Assembly (NCBI GenBank): GCA_964542535.1
Contig: CAZIUE010000017.1
Coordinates: 1 to 64,000, forward strand
Origin: Pseudopelobacter sp964542535
GTDB taxonomy: Bacteria > Desulfobacterota > Desulfuromonadia > Geobacterales > Pseudopelobacteraceae
DNA length: 64,000 nt
Direction: 5' to 3'
Positions within the stretch are counted from its first letter, which is position 1. Each line of letters starts with the position of its first letter. Below are positions 38,369 to 48,612 of the stretch, piece by piece. The position numbers and the translations under genes were made by a program. The notes under the pieces are model-generated. The model saw only the letters and a program-made list of their open reading frames with translations. It ran no database searches and had not been told where the DNA came from.

Positions 38369-40539
38369 GGGGCATTCCCCCTGGCGTGCGGTAGCAGGAT
38401 CGAGAAGCAGGTTCCGCCTCCCGTTCTGTTCTGACAGGTGATGCGTCCCTTGAGGCGCTCAACCAGCCCCGCCGCGATGGAGAGACCGACTCCCGAATGC
38501 CCGGGACGGCGTTGGGGGTCCAGCGGCTGGAAGAGTCTGTCCGCGATGTCGGGCGGCAGGCCGGGGCCGGTATCGCTCATGCTGATTTCCACGTAGGGGT
38601 GACCGTTCTGGTTGACATCGGCGTGGGTGGCGATGAAGAAACAGTCACCGGCGCCCATGGCATCGGATGCGTTGTTCCACAGGTTGGTCAGGATCTGTTT
38701 GATGCTGTCCCGGTCGGCGCAGATCGGTTTCATGGCGCTGTCCAGGTTCTTTTCCAGTGCGATGCCCCGCTCGGTGAAGAGGGCATCGCCGTACAACGCC
38801 AGCATGCTCTCGATCAGCCCGTTGACATCAACAGTCTGTGTCTGCCGCAGCTCCTCGGCGGGGCTGGCCATGCGCCGTAGGATGGTGGTTACGCGATCGA
38901 TTTCCTCGCGCAGTATGTCCATCTCTTGCAGCAGCGCGGGCTGGTCGGGGAGCTTGTTCCTGATGATACTCAGATAATTCCTGATGATGGCCAAGGGGTT
39001 GCCCGCCTCGTGCAGCGTTTGGCGGGCCCGCTGCTGGAAGCGTCTGGCAGTTTCCGTTTCGAGCTGCTGCATCCGGGCGCGCGTCCCGCGCCAGCACGCC
39101 AAGCTGTCGGCGGTGACCTGGCCGAAGCTCATAATCCAGGAGAGTTGTCCGGTGATCCGTTCGGCCTGCGTGGCGTTGACACCGTAAGCCATGACTCCGC
39201 ACTCTCCCGCGCGACTGGCGATGGGGACGTAAAGAAGTCCCTCACTCTCCAGAAGTCGGCTGATCTGGGCATCTGCCAGCGAGACGGGGGCGGGGAGGTC
39301 GCGGGAGAAGGTGGAGATCAGCCTTCTCTCCCGCAGGGCCGCGATTGCCAGACTGTGGCGAGAGTCCGCCGGGATGCTGATCTGTCGCAGTAACTCCGGC
39401 TGGCCGTTGACCGGTGCCCCCGCCAGGGTGGAACCGTCCTCCTGTACGAACAGGAAGGCCAATTTCCCCAGGCCGAAGAGGATGCGGGCCGATTCCCGTA
39501 CAGCCAGGAGCAGTTCCGTCTCGCTCTCCATGGCCCCGAACCCCTGCAACAGGGGATGCGTCACGGCCATGTCCCGCACGGCTGACTCCAGCAGCGGCAG
39601 GTTCCGGCCACCTGTATGCGCCTGGGGGGGCGACACCTCCAGTGGGGTCGTGGGTGCAGGGATCGTCTTGCGGGTGTCCGATGCGTGGATTTCCAGGGAA
39701 TCGGCGATTCGGGCGACCCGTTCCCGGCAGCAGCGATGGATGCTGGTCAGCGTGTCGTTCGTGATGCCCAGCAGTTCCGTGATTGTGGCGTGTTGTTCAG
39801 TTTGAGGGGGGGGCTCGGTTTCAGGCGGGATGGGGGTCGAACCGAGGACGTGAGCGCACCAGACGATCCGGCTCAAGGGATCTGCGGCGGCGATCGCCTC
39901 GGGGGGGCTGTGGTGGAAGAGAATAGCGTCGGCCATGAAGGAAGAGAGCTTCCACTGGTCGATCAGCCATGCCCCCACCATGGCGTGGTCGGTGTTCAGC
40001 ACGTGCTGCTCGGCCGCACGCAACTGGTCTTCGTCTTCGCTTACGGCCAGAAGAGCGCCGTAGCGCTTTCCGGCTCCACCCAGCAGCAGCAACTGTCCCA
40101 CGTCGTGCAGCAGACCGGCCAGATAACATTCGTCCACATCGGTATAGCCGGTTTCCTGCGCAAGCGCACGGGAAGATTCGGCCAGCAGCAGGGAGTGTTC
40201 CCAGAAACCGGTGAGGCAGTAGTGCTGGTTGTCGATGGTGGGGGAAAAAAAACGTTGTACCACCAGGCACGCGGCGAGGGTTCGTGACAGGCGCGTGCCG
40301 AGGGTGACCAGACACTGGGTCAGATTTCTGGACTCCGTGCCGTGGCTCAGTGCCGGGGAGTTGGCCACGGTGAGGAACCGGGCGCTCAGGGAAGGGTCTT
40401 GGCCAACCAGAGTGGCGAGATCGGTGATGGTGGTGCGGTCGTCTTCGGCAAGATGAAGAAATTGCAGCAGAATCTGCGGGATGGACGGCAGATGCAATGA
40501 TTCGATTGCGTCGAGAATTGCTGCTGGTATCTGCAACAA
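38365..40539 (-). CDS. HDOD-GAF-histidine kinase
   Basis: 724 aa, no membrane segment. HDOD comes first (IPQILLQFLHLAEDD to the CYLAGLLHDVGQLLLLGG helix, with HD-like residues). A GAF-like stretch follows (FLFVQEDGSTLAGAPVNG). Then come HisKA (QTLHEAGNPLAIIRNYLSII, His in LHEAGNP) and HATPase (ILTNLWNNASDAMGAG, DTGPGLP, GVGLSIAAGLVERL). It is translationally coupled to the receiver-GGDEF-EAL gene, which suggests a cognate pair feeding into cyclic-di-nucleotide signalling, close to the riboswitch operon. Confidence 0.9.
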   Translation of the reverse strand: MLQIPAAILDAIESLHLPSIPQILLQFLHLAEDDRTTITDLATLVGQDPSLSARFLTVANSPALSHGTESRNLTQCLVTLGTRLSRTLAACLVVQRFFSPTIDNQHYCLTGFWEHSLLLAESSRALAQETGYTDVDECYLAGLLHDVGQLLLLGGAGKRYGALLAVSEDEDQLRAAEQHVLNTDHAMVGAWLIDQWKLSSFMADAILFHHSPPEAIAAADPLSRIVWCAHVLGSTPIPPETEPPPQTEQHATITELLGITNDTLTSIHRCCRERVARIADSLEIHASDTRKTIPAPTTPLEVSPPQAHTGGRNLPLLESAVRDMAVTHPLLQGFGAMESETELLLAVRESARILFGLGKLAFLFVQEDGSTLAGAPVNGQPELLRQISIPADSRHSLAIAALRERRLISTFSRDLPAPVSLADAQISRLLESEGLLYVPIASRAGECGVMAYGVNATQAERITGQLSWIMSFGQVTADSLACWRGTRARMQQLETETARRFQQRARQTLHEAGNPLAIIRNYLSIIRNKLPDQPALLQEMDILREEIDRVTTILRRMASPAEELRQTQTVDVNGLIESMLALYGDALFTERGIALEKNLDSAMKPICADRDSIKQILTNLWNNASDAMGAGDCFFIATHADVNQNGHPYVEISMSDTGPGLPPDIADRLFQPLDPQRRPGHSGVGLSIAAGLVERLKGRITCQNRTGGGTCFSILLPHARGNAP

Positions 40540-41210
40540 GCGTATCCCTCCGGCTGCAGCTCCTCTGGCTGTTTGCGTGGCCTAACTGCCAAACATGTCA
40601 AATGAATTGTGAAATAAGAACATATCGTGCGTCAAAAATAAAGAATATTCCTTTTTATTAAATACTTAAAACGAAAGCATCGTTATTCCCCGGAGTTTTG
40701 GACGCGTGGACGGCTTTCCCGGTTTTGTCTGAGCAAGAAGTCCCGTTGACGAGGCGCGCAAATAATCCCCGCCACTACCGAACTTGGTGTGGTTGGATCT
40801 GACGGACTGCGGTGCTCTCGTTTCAGGTGTTTGAACGTGAAGGCGGACGGCCATGAACGGGGTGGCGGGCTGGCAGTCAGACGGTCGGTGAAAATGTCTG
40901 ACCACTATCGGTTTGGCGACCCGCTCCTCCGGTGTCGTGGTCTGGTGGTAAAAGAACCAGAAAATCAGACATATATAGAATTGGTATTACCAGATAACCA
41001 GTTGTTGTGGTTGGTGGCAAAATTCCTTGTTGTGTGTATTGATTTTTGTTGTACAGACATATTATTGTTGTTTCTCGCAAGGAAACGGGATTTTGTTTCT
41101 GCTGTTTCTGGCGCGTATAATGTGGTCATACCATCTTCGGGGCAGAGCTGCTTCCATTCTCTGTTTCGAGTTCGGATCTACAGGCAAACGGCTAAAGGAG
41201 GTTGGCACAT
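40540..41210 (+). promoter_or_regulatory. lut promoter region with GntR-type operator
   Basis: TGGTATTACCA (40982-40992) is a perfect TGGT-N3-ACCA palindrome, the core of FadR/LldR/LutR-type operators. Downstream TTGTTT (41093-41098), a 17-base spacer and TATAAT (41116-41121) form a plausible promoter; AAAGGAGG precedes lutC. A further CTGG/CCAG pair lies near 40945. No regulator gene is adjacent. The remaining left part has only short ORFs without support. Confidence 0.55.
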
Positions 41211-41762
41211 ATGTTTGAACAGTTTAAGGCAAAAGCCGAGGCGGTGGGGGCGGAAGTCTATCGCTTCGCAACGCGGGACGAGGCGCTGGAATTCGTTACT
41301 TTGTTTCTGAAGAACGAAGGAGTGAGCGATGGGCCCAAGAAGTACGCCCTTTGGGCCGAGGGGCCATTTCTGGATGGGGTGGACAGGGCGGCTCTTCAAG
41401 CCGGCACGCCTGGGCTCAAGTTCGAAGTTACGCGCGAGCTGGCTGCCGACTCCCTGGTCGGTATCAGCGAGGCCGGCTATGCCCTGACCGACACCGGGTC
41501 GCTGGTCACCGACCAGTCGGCCATCGTGCAGCGCCTGGTATCTACCCTGCCTACCATCCATGTCGCACTCATCGGCACGGACAGGATTCTGGACGGCAAG
41601 TCGGCGGTCTTTGCCAGGATCAATCCGTCCAACAGCAGGTATATCGCCTTTATCACCGGGCCGAGCCGTACCGCCGATATCGAGCGGGTGTTGACCATTG
41701 GTGTGCATGGCCCCAAGAGACTGGTGATCGTCTTCGTGGATGATCTGGAAGGAGCGAACTAG
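41211..41762 (+). CDS. lutC: Lactate utilisation protein LutC (LUD domain)
   Basis: A 183-aa LUD-domain protein of the LutABC L-lactate oxidising complex. It contains the GISEAGYALTDTGSLV segment and VALIGTDRILDG typical of LutC/YkgG. The ATG at 41211 has AAAGGAGG before it. Its stop TAG abuts the next ATG directly. In Geobacter-type bacteria this system feeds lactate electrons into respiration. Confidence 0.9.
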   Translation: MFEQFKAKAEAVGAEVYRFATRDEALEFVTLFLKNEGVSDGPKKYALWAEGPFLDGVDRAALQAGTPGLKFEVTRELAADSLVGISEAGYALTDTGSLVTDQSAIVQRLVSTLPTIHVALIGTDRILDGKSAVFARINPSNSRYIAFITGPSRTADIERVLTIGVHGPKRLVIVFVDDLEGAN

Positions 41763-43898
41763 ATGAAAAAGGAATTCAAGGAGTCGGTCAGTCGGGCCGT
41801 CCATAATGCAACCCTGACCAACGCACTGGGCAAGTTTTCCGAAGCCTACAAGGTCAATCGCGCCAAGTCCTACGAGGGAATCGACTTCGAGGCGCTGCGT
41901 CAGACCATTGCCGACCGCAAATCCTATGCAGCCTCCCGCGTGGATCAGCTGGCCGCTGCATTCAAGATCAAGGCCGAGTCGCTGGGCGCAAAGGTGTTCC
42001 TTGCCGACAGCCCGGACAAGGTCAAGGAGTACATCCTGGACGTGGCCCGCAGGAATAACGTCAAAAATGTGGTCAAGTCCAAGTCCATGGCCAGTGAGGA
42101 GATCCACCTCAACGACTTCCTGATCAAGAACGGCATGTCGGTCAAGGAGACCGACCTGGGTGAATGGATCATCCAGCTTGCCGGCCAGAAGCCGTCCCAT
42201 ATGGTCATGCCGGCTATCCACATGACCAAGGAGGAGGTGGCCGAGCTCTTCGGCAAGGAGGTCCACGAACGGCTGACCACCGATATCCCCCGTCTGGTGG
42301 AGGTGGCCCGCGGCGAGCTGCGCTCCAAGTTCCTGGAGGCGGACATGGGGATCACCGGCGGCAACCTGGCGGTGGCCGAGACCGGCAGCATCGTCCTGGT
42401 CACCAACGAGGGAAATGCCCGCATGGTCACTACCCTCCCCAAGATCCACATCGCCCTGGTAGGGATCGAGAAATTTGTGGAGAAGTTCGAGGACATCGTC
42501 CCGATCCTGACGGCCTTGCCCCGAAGCGCCACGGCCCAGCTCCTGACCAGCTACTGCTCCATCATTACCGGACCGGTGGAGAACACCGACGGCTCCATGA
42601 AGGAGCTGCATGTCATCCTCATGGACAACCGGCGCACGGAGATGGCCCATGACGTTAAGTTCAAGCAAGCCATGCAGTGTATCCGCTGCGGCTCCTGCCT
42701 GAACGTTTGCCCCATCTTCCGCCTGGTTGGGGGGCACGTCTTCGGCAGCGTTTACACCGGCGGCATTGGCACCATCCTCACCGCCTGGTTCGAGGCGCTT
42801 CAGAACTCCGAGGACATCCAGGGGTTGTGCATCCAGTGCGGCAACTGCAAGGAGGTCTGTCCCGGCAAGCTGGATATCCCGGACATGATCCTGGAGATCA
42901 GGCGCCGCCTAGTGGTGGACAAGGGACAGTCCCTGACCCAGAAGGCAATCTTCAGCGTGGTCAATAACCGCAAGCTGTTCCACAGCATGCTCAGGGCTGC
43001 CTCCGTCACCGGCAAGCCGTTCACCTCCGGCGGCTTCATCCGTCACCTCCCCTTCTTCCTCTCTGAGCTGACCGAGGGGCGCAGCCTGCCGGCCATCGCC
43101 GCTGAGCCGTTCCGTGACCGGTTCAGGAAGATCAAACAGCCCAAGCTGAAGGAGAAAGCGGCCTTCTATGCCGGTTGTCTGATCGACTTCGCCTATCCAG
43201 AGATGGGTGAAAAGCTGGTGAAGATTCTCAACAAGGCCGGCATTGAAGTCATCTTTCCCCAGGAGCAGACCTGCTGCGGCGCACCGGCCCGCTACAACGG
43301 CGCCTACGAGGTGGCCGGCAACAACGCCGTGGATAACATCACCGCCCTGCTGAAGGAGGATGTGAAGTACGTGGTTTCCGCCTGCCCCACCTGCACCGTG
43401 GCCCTGGAACACGAGTTCATCGCCACCCTGGAGAGCCTGGGACGGACCAACGCTCTTCCTCAGGCCAGGAAACTGGCAGAGAAGGCGATTGATTTCTCCA
43501 CACTGGTGAAGAAGCTGGTGGACGAGGGACGCCTGAGTTTCAGGCAGGGGCAGAAGCTGGGGAGTTTCACCTACCACGACTCCTGTCACCTGAGGCGTAC
43601 CCTCAGGGTCTTCGAACAGCCGCGGGAGCTGCTGCAGAAGGCGGGTTACCAGTTGACCGAGATGTTCGAGTGCGACATGTGCTGCGGCATGGGGGGCTCC
43701 TACTCCATCAAGCTCCCCGAGATCTCGGCACCGATCCTCCAGCGCAAGCTGACCAACATCAAGAATACCGGCGCCTCCATCGTTGCCATGGACTGCCCTG
43801 GTTGTGTGATGCAGATCGGCGGAGGGCTGCACCAGGACGGTGCTCCCGTCAAGGTCAAGCACACCCTGGAGCTTCTGGCGGATCAGCTGGAGGGGTAG
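41763..43898 (+). CDS. Fused LutB-LutA iron-sulfur L-lactate oxidase subunit
   Basis: 711 aa joining two normally separate proteins. The N-terminal half is LutB-like: a LUD domain (GITGGNLAVAETGSIVLVTNEGN) and two 4Fe-4S motifs (CIRCGSCLNVCP and CIQCGNCKEVCPG). The C-terminal half is LutA-like with two CCG cysteine domains (QTCCGAPARYNGAYE... and CDMCCGMGGSYSIKLPE). With LutC it should oxidise lactate to pyruvate. The fusion saves no motif and looks functional. Confidence 0.92.
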   Translation: MKKEFKESVSRAVHNATLTNALGKFSEAYKVNRAKSYEGIDFEALRQTIADRKSYAASRVDQLAAAFKIKAESLGAKVFLADSPDKVKEYILDVARRNNVKNVVKSKSMASEEIHLNDFLIKNGMSVKETDLGEWIIQLAGQKPSHMVMPAIHMTKEEVAELFGKEVHERLTTDIPRLVEVARGELRSKFLEADMGITGGNLAVAETGSIVLVTNEGNARMVTTLPKIHIALVGIEKFVEKFEDIVPILTALPRSATAQLLTSYCSIITGPVENTDGSMKELHVILMDNRRTEMAHDVKFKQAMQCIRCGSCLNVCPIFRLVGGHVFGSVYTGGIGTILTAWFEALQNSEDIQGLCIQCGNCKEVCPGKLDIPDMILEIRRRLVVDKGQSLTQKAIFSVVNNRKLFHSMLRAASVTGKPFTSGGFIRHLPFFLSELTEGRSLPAIAAEPFRDRFRKIKQPKLKEKAAFYAGCLIDFAYPEMGEKLVKILNKAGIEVIFPQEQTCCGAPARYNGAYEVAGNNAVDNITALLKEDVKYVVSACPTCTVALEHEFIATLESLGRTNALPQARKLAEKAIDFSTLVKKLVDEGRLSFRQGQKLGSFTYHDSCHLRRTLRVFEQPRELLQKAGYQLTEMFECDMCCGMGGSYSIKLPEISAPILQRKLTNIKNTGASIVAMDCPGCVMQIGGGLHQDGAPVKVKHTLELLADQLEG

Positions 43899-44233
43899 GC
43901 CGGTTCGTGGTGCGGTTGACTGGGATGAGTGCCGCACGTGTTGATTCATGATCTGTGGCCCGTTCCCGTCAGGGGGCGGGCCACAACCGTTTGTTGCGAC
44001 AGAGTCAAATTGGTCTTCTGTTACGGGATTTGCATTCGTGCACCTATGGGTTTTGTGCGCAGGGCGACCCGGTTAGTGTTGTGGTAACTTGTTGGGGGAT
44101 GCGCTGACGGTTATGCTCCCGTTGTTTTGATTCAGGTGAAAAGGGAAAATTGGTGTTGACAGTGCTGGGGCGTTGTGGTACTAAATCCTCCTGCTTTTCG
44201 GAGCGGACCATTCATCCTCGGGATGAACCATAT
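43899..44233. other. Gap between lut and tRNA-Asn, with a terminator hairpin
   Basis: TGTGGCCCG (43954-43962) pairs with CGGGCCACA (43977-43985), likely ending the lut transcript despite a weak T-run. The rest is AT-richer and should contain the tRNA promoter; TTGACA occurs near 44155. Confidence 0.55.
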
Positions 44234-44309
<76 letters not shown>

Positions 44310-44349
44310 AAATTCAATCCGCTGATTTCAGCGGTTCTTGTTTAACGCA

Positions 44350-44379
44350 AGACCCCGTGGGGTGATCCCCTCGGGGTCT
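44350..44379 (+). terminator. Hairpin downstream of tRNA-Asn
   Basis: AGACCCCG (44350-44357) pairs with CGGGGTCT (44372-44379), with an inner GGGG/CCCC stem. CGTCGTTT follows. It is a plausible terminator for the tRNA transcript. Confidence 0.75.
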
Positions 44380-44597
44380 CGTCGTTTCCGGCGTGCCCAC
44401 GCCGACTTACGCCCGCCCGCACATTTACCCTGTTTCTCCAGTTCGAAGCCCGCAGTCCGGGGACTGGGTGCAACCCTGGGGGTTGCGGGCGCTCACCGAA
44501 AATGTCCTCTCCGAATTCTCCCGTTCTCCGTTTTTCGCCCCGCCTTGTTTAACAGCCCCGTTGCATCCTTGCACCCTCTTCGACATTTCGAACTCCC

Positions 44598-44610
44598 CTC
44601 CGGTAGGTAT
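44598..44610 (+). repeat. 13-bp element motif CTCCGGTAGGTAT, copy 1
   Basis: Exact copy, in the non-coding left end of the element about 50 bases before leader RNA 1. See the findings for the set of five. Confidence 0.85.
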
Positions 44611-44649
44611 CTGCCGAAAGCCGGATCAAGAGGTCCGGCGCAAGCGGAT

Positions 44650-44818
44650 TACCAGACAGCGGAAACAGCCGTGAGATCGGAGACCGTTGTGGGTGCCGGC
44701 GACATCGCCCTCGGGCGGTGTCGAACGGGCTCCAACGGCCTTCTCGATGACCGGCCTATCCAGTCCCGCGGCATCCATGACGGAACCCTTCCTCGGCCTC
44801 CCGCAAAAGGAGGACCGG
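44650..44818 (+). ncRNA. Candidate structured leader RNA 1 (pseudoknot plus SD hairpin)
   Basis: Three stems can be drawn. P1 is CCGTTG (44684-44689) with CAACGG (44733-44738). P2 is TGGGTGCCG (44690-44698) with CGGCATCCA (44769-44777, one G-U). P3 is the hairpin 44700-44709/44714-44723. P1 and P2 cross, giving a pseudoknot. A CCTCC/GGAGG hairpin (44797-44801, 44809-44813) covers the Shine-Dalgarno of the gene at 44819. Leader 2 at 51510 shares sequence and layout. Confidence 0.5.
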
Positions 44819-45040
44819 ATGCCGGCCAACGAACACGTCCCAATCTCTCTCGACGAGGTGATATCGGAGATCGCTACGATCCTTGCCCGGGGTTACATGC
44901 GCCATCGAAATGGACGCCGAATCGCCCCAGATTCCGGCAGTGGGGCAGAGCATGTGGCGCAAGTTGAAGAATCTGAGGCGTTTACGGAGAAACGCCTTGA
45001 TATTCCGGGCCACCGAAGCCTTCATTCATTCACGAGTTAA
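44819..45040 (+). CDS. Small protein of the DUF2924-recombinase module, 73 aa
   Basis: Starts MPANEHVPISLDEVISEIA and continues ILARGYMRHRN, a short helical protein of the type found directly before DUF2924 genes in phage-like elements. GGAGG lies six bases upstream of the ATG, inside a hairpin. The second half is low-complexity polar. Function unknown. It is the first gene of the element. Confidence 0.65.
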   Translation: MPANEHVPISLDEVISEIATILARGYMRHRNGRRIAPDSGSGAEHVAQVEESEAFTEKRLDIPGHRSLHSFTS

Positions 45041-45106
45041 CGCCCTGAGATTGCGGTGCGGACGGGCCGCCCGGCGGGCGAAGCCCATGAACCAAGGAGG
45101 TTTCGG

Positions 45107-45639
45107 ATGGAAGCAACAACGTATCAAGAGGTCCAGGGGCTCTCCCGGATGACCGTCGGAGAACTCCGGGACAAGTACCTTGAGGTCTTTGGGGAAGAGA
45201 CCCGCTCCTACCACAAGGAGTTTCTTCGCAAGCGAATCGCCTGGCGCATTCAGGCTCTGGCGGAGGGTGACCTTTCGGAGCGGGCCCGGCGCAGAGCCGA
45301 GGAACTGGCCAACGACGCCGACCTGAGAACGCGGGCTCCGCGTGATCCGGTCGCCTCGGGTTCCTCCGAGGTCAAAGCGAGAACGGCGACCGGTCGCATA
45401 TCCCCGTCGCGCGACCCGAGGCTGCCTCTGCCCGGAACTCTGCTCGCCCGCGAGTTCCAAGGCCGCGACATTGTGGTCAAGGTCCTCGACAACGGCTTCG
45501 AGTTCGACGGCCGACGCTACAAGTCCCTCTCCGCCATCGCCCAGGAGGTCACCGGGAGCAAGTGGAACGGGTTCCTCTTCTTCGGTATCGCCGATGCCGC
45601 GGCCAAGGGCGGGAGCCGCAAACCCGAGAGGAGGAACGA

Positions 45640-45643
<4 letters not shown>
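45107..45643 (+). CDS. DUF2924 family protein
   Basis: 178 aa. The C-terminal part (LPGTLLAREFQGRDIVVKV, GFEFDGRRYKSLSAIAQEVTG, WNGFLFFGI) is the hallmark of DUF2924. AAGGAGG precedes ATG 45107. These proteins almost always stand before a large serine recombinase, as here (ATGA overlap), and may help it bind DNA, an inference from context. Confidence 0.88.
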
Positions 45644-47252
<1,609 letters not shown>

Positions 47253-47256
<4 letters not shown>

Positions 47257-47684
47257 GGAATACCGCATCCGACGGAACCGGTCTGAGCCGGTTGGAGATA
47301 TCCTTCAGTTTCAAACCAAAACACGGCCGGAAGAACGGCAACGATCTCCGGGACGAGGATCGTTGCATCGAGCCGGGGAATATACCCCGCGTATCGAAGC
47401 TGATGGCCTTGGCGATCCGCTACGACAGGCTGGTGAGCCGCGGCGAAGTGCGGGACTATGCCGATTTGGCCAGGCTCGGCTATGTGACGCGCGCACGCAT
47501 CACCCAGATTATGAACCTGCTCAACCTGGCCCCGGACATCCAAGAGGAGATTCTCTTCCTGCCCCGGACGGTCAAGGGGCGTGACCGGCTTCGGGAGAAA
47601 GAGGTCCGTCCCATTGCCGCAGTTCCCCACTGGTCGCGTCAACGAAAGATGTGGGCGAAGCTGACCGCCGAGCGGATGAGCTGA
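47253..47684 (+). CDS. HTH protein of the recombinase module
   Basis: 143 aa. A helix-turn-helix is visible in YADLARLGYVTRARITQIMN (residues about 68-88), like sigma region 4 or ParB HTH, followed by LAPDIQEEILFLP. It overlaps the recombinase stop (ATGA at 47253). This trio (DUF2924, recombinase, HTH) recurs in phage-like elements. It may act as a directionality or partner factor, which is inference. Confidence 0.75.
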
Positions 47685-47796
47685 CGCCCCCGCTCAGGGC
47701 AACCGGCCGCCTCTCTATCCACCCGTCCGATCACCGATCTCTCTTTTCATCCCCGCCGGCAATCCCCAAACCTCCTGATTCATGTACATTTTTCTA

Positions 47797-47825
47797 TTGA
47801 CCTGATGCCTATCAGGTCGTATAAT
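47797..47825 (+). promoter_or_regulatory. lexA-like promoter with overlapping palindromic operator
   Basis: TTGACC (47797-47802), a 17-base spacer and TATAAT (47820-47825) form a near-consensus promoter. The spacer is filled by the perfect palindrome GACCTGAT-N4-ATCAGGTC (47799-47818). A repressor bound there would block polymerase; the LexA-like gene begins 92 bases later. Self-repression is inferred. Confidence 0.8.
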
Positions 47826-47916
47826 ATCAGCCTGTAATGTGGCCGTAGTTTGCCCTGACCGGGCCCTGCGGCCATTGGCGTTCATAAATAAGCCATTTGG
47901 ATGGTTGAGGATACAC

Positions 47917-48591
47917 ATGAGTCAAAGACCGCGAGGCAGACGCCCCGTTCAGGAAATAACCGAGCCGCAGCGCCGTACATTGAAGGAGATCCGCCTCTTC
48001 ACGAACCGGCGGGGGTTCCCCCCGACCATGAAGGAACTCGCGGACATCCTCGGAATATCGCACGCCAGCGCCCACGGCCAGGTGAGCCAGCTTGTCCGCA
48101 AGGGCTATCTGAAGCGCGAACCCCGGAAGGCTCGTGGAATTGCGATTGTCCGCGAACCCGAGGACGACATCCCCGATCTTGTGGCCGTCCCCATCGTCGG
48201 CCGGGTGGCTGCCGGCCAGCCCATCTTGGCCGAGGAGAACATTGTCGGAGAGGTGCTGGTCGAAGGCGGGATCGCCCGGGCAGGCCGGTGCTTCGCCCTG
48301 GAAGTGACCGGAGACAGCATGGTGGACGCCGGAATCCGGGAGCGCGACCTGGTGGTGGTGCGACAACAGCCCGTGGCGGAGAACGGTGACATCGTAGTCG
48401 CGTTGTTGGAGGACGAGGCCACGGTGAAGCGGCTTTATATCCGCGGTGAGAAAATTGAATTGAGACCGGAAAACCGGAAGCATCGACCGATCCCCGTGGG
48501 GCCCGACGACGGGTTGCGCATCATCGGCAAGGTCGTCGCCGTCAGGCGGCCCGGCTCGGAAACGCAAACGCCGGGAACGGCCTGGCTATAA
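47917..48591 (+). CDS. LexA-like self-cleaving repressor
   Basis: 224 aa. A winged-HTH (FPPTMKELADILGISHASAH) precedes the S24 peptidase domain. Cleavage site A99-G100 (GRVAAGQP), catalytic Ser134 (GDSMVDAGI) and Lys171 (DEATVKRL) are all present, so RecA-stimulated autocleavage should work. ATG 47917 has TTGAGG upstream; a longer frame crosses the promoter. It probably acts as the element's SOS-responsive switch. Being LexA-shaped (not CI-shaped), it could also be a diverged second LexA. Confidence 0.9.
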   Translation: MSQRPRGRRPVQEITEPQRRTLKEIRLFTNRRGFPPTMKELADILGISHASAHGQVSQLVRKGYLKREPRKARGIAIVREPEDDIPDLVAVPIVGRVAAGQPILAEENIVGEVLVEGGIARAGRCFALEVTGDSMVDAGIRERDLVVVRQQPVAENGDIVVALLEDEATVKRLYIRGEKIELRPENRKHRPIPVGPDDGLRIIGKVVAVRRPGSETQTPGTAWL

Positions 48592-48612
48592 AGCACAAGG
48601 AGGAACGAACGA

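Noticed and set aside
44338..44967. 209-aa plus ORF at the left end of the element
   Set aside because: It runs through the tRNA terminator, motif copy 1 and leader RNA 1, and has no ribosome site.
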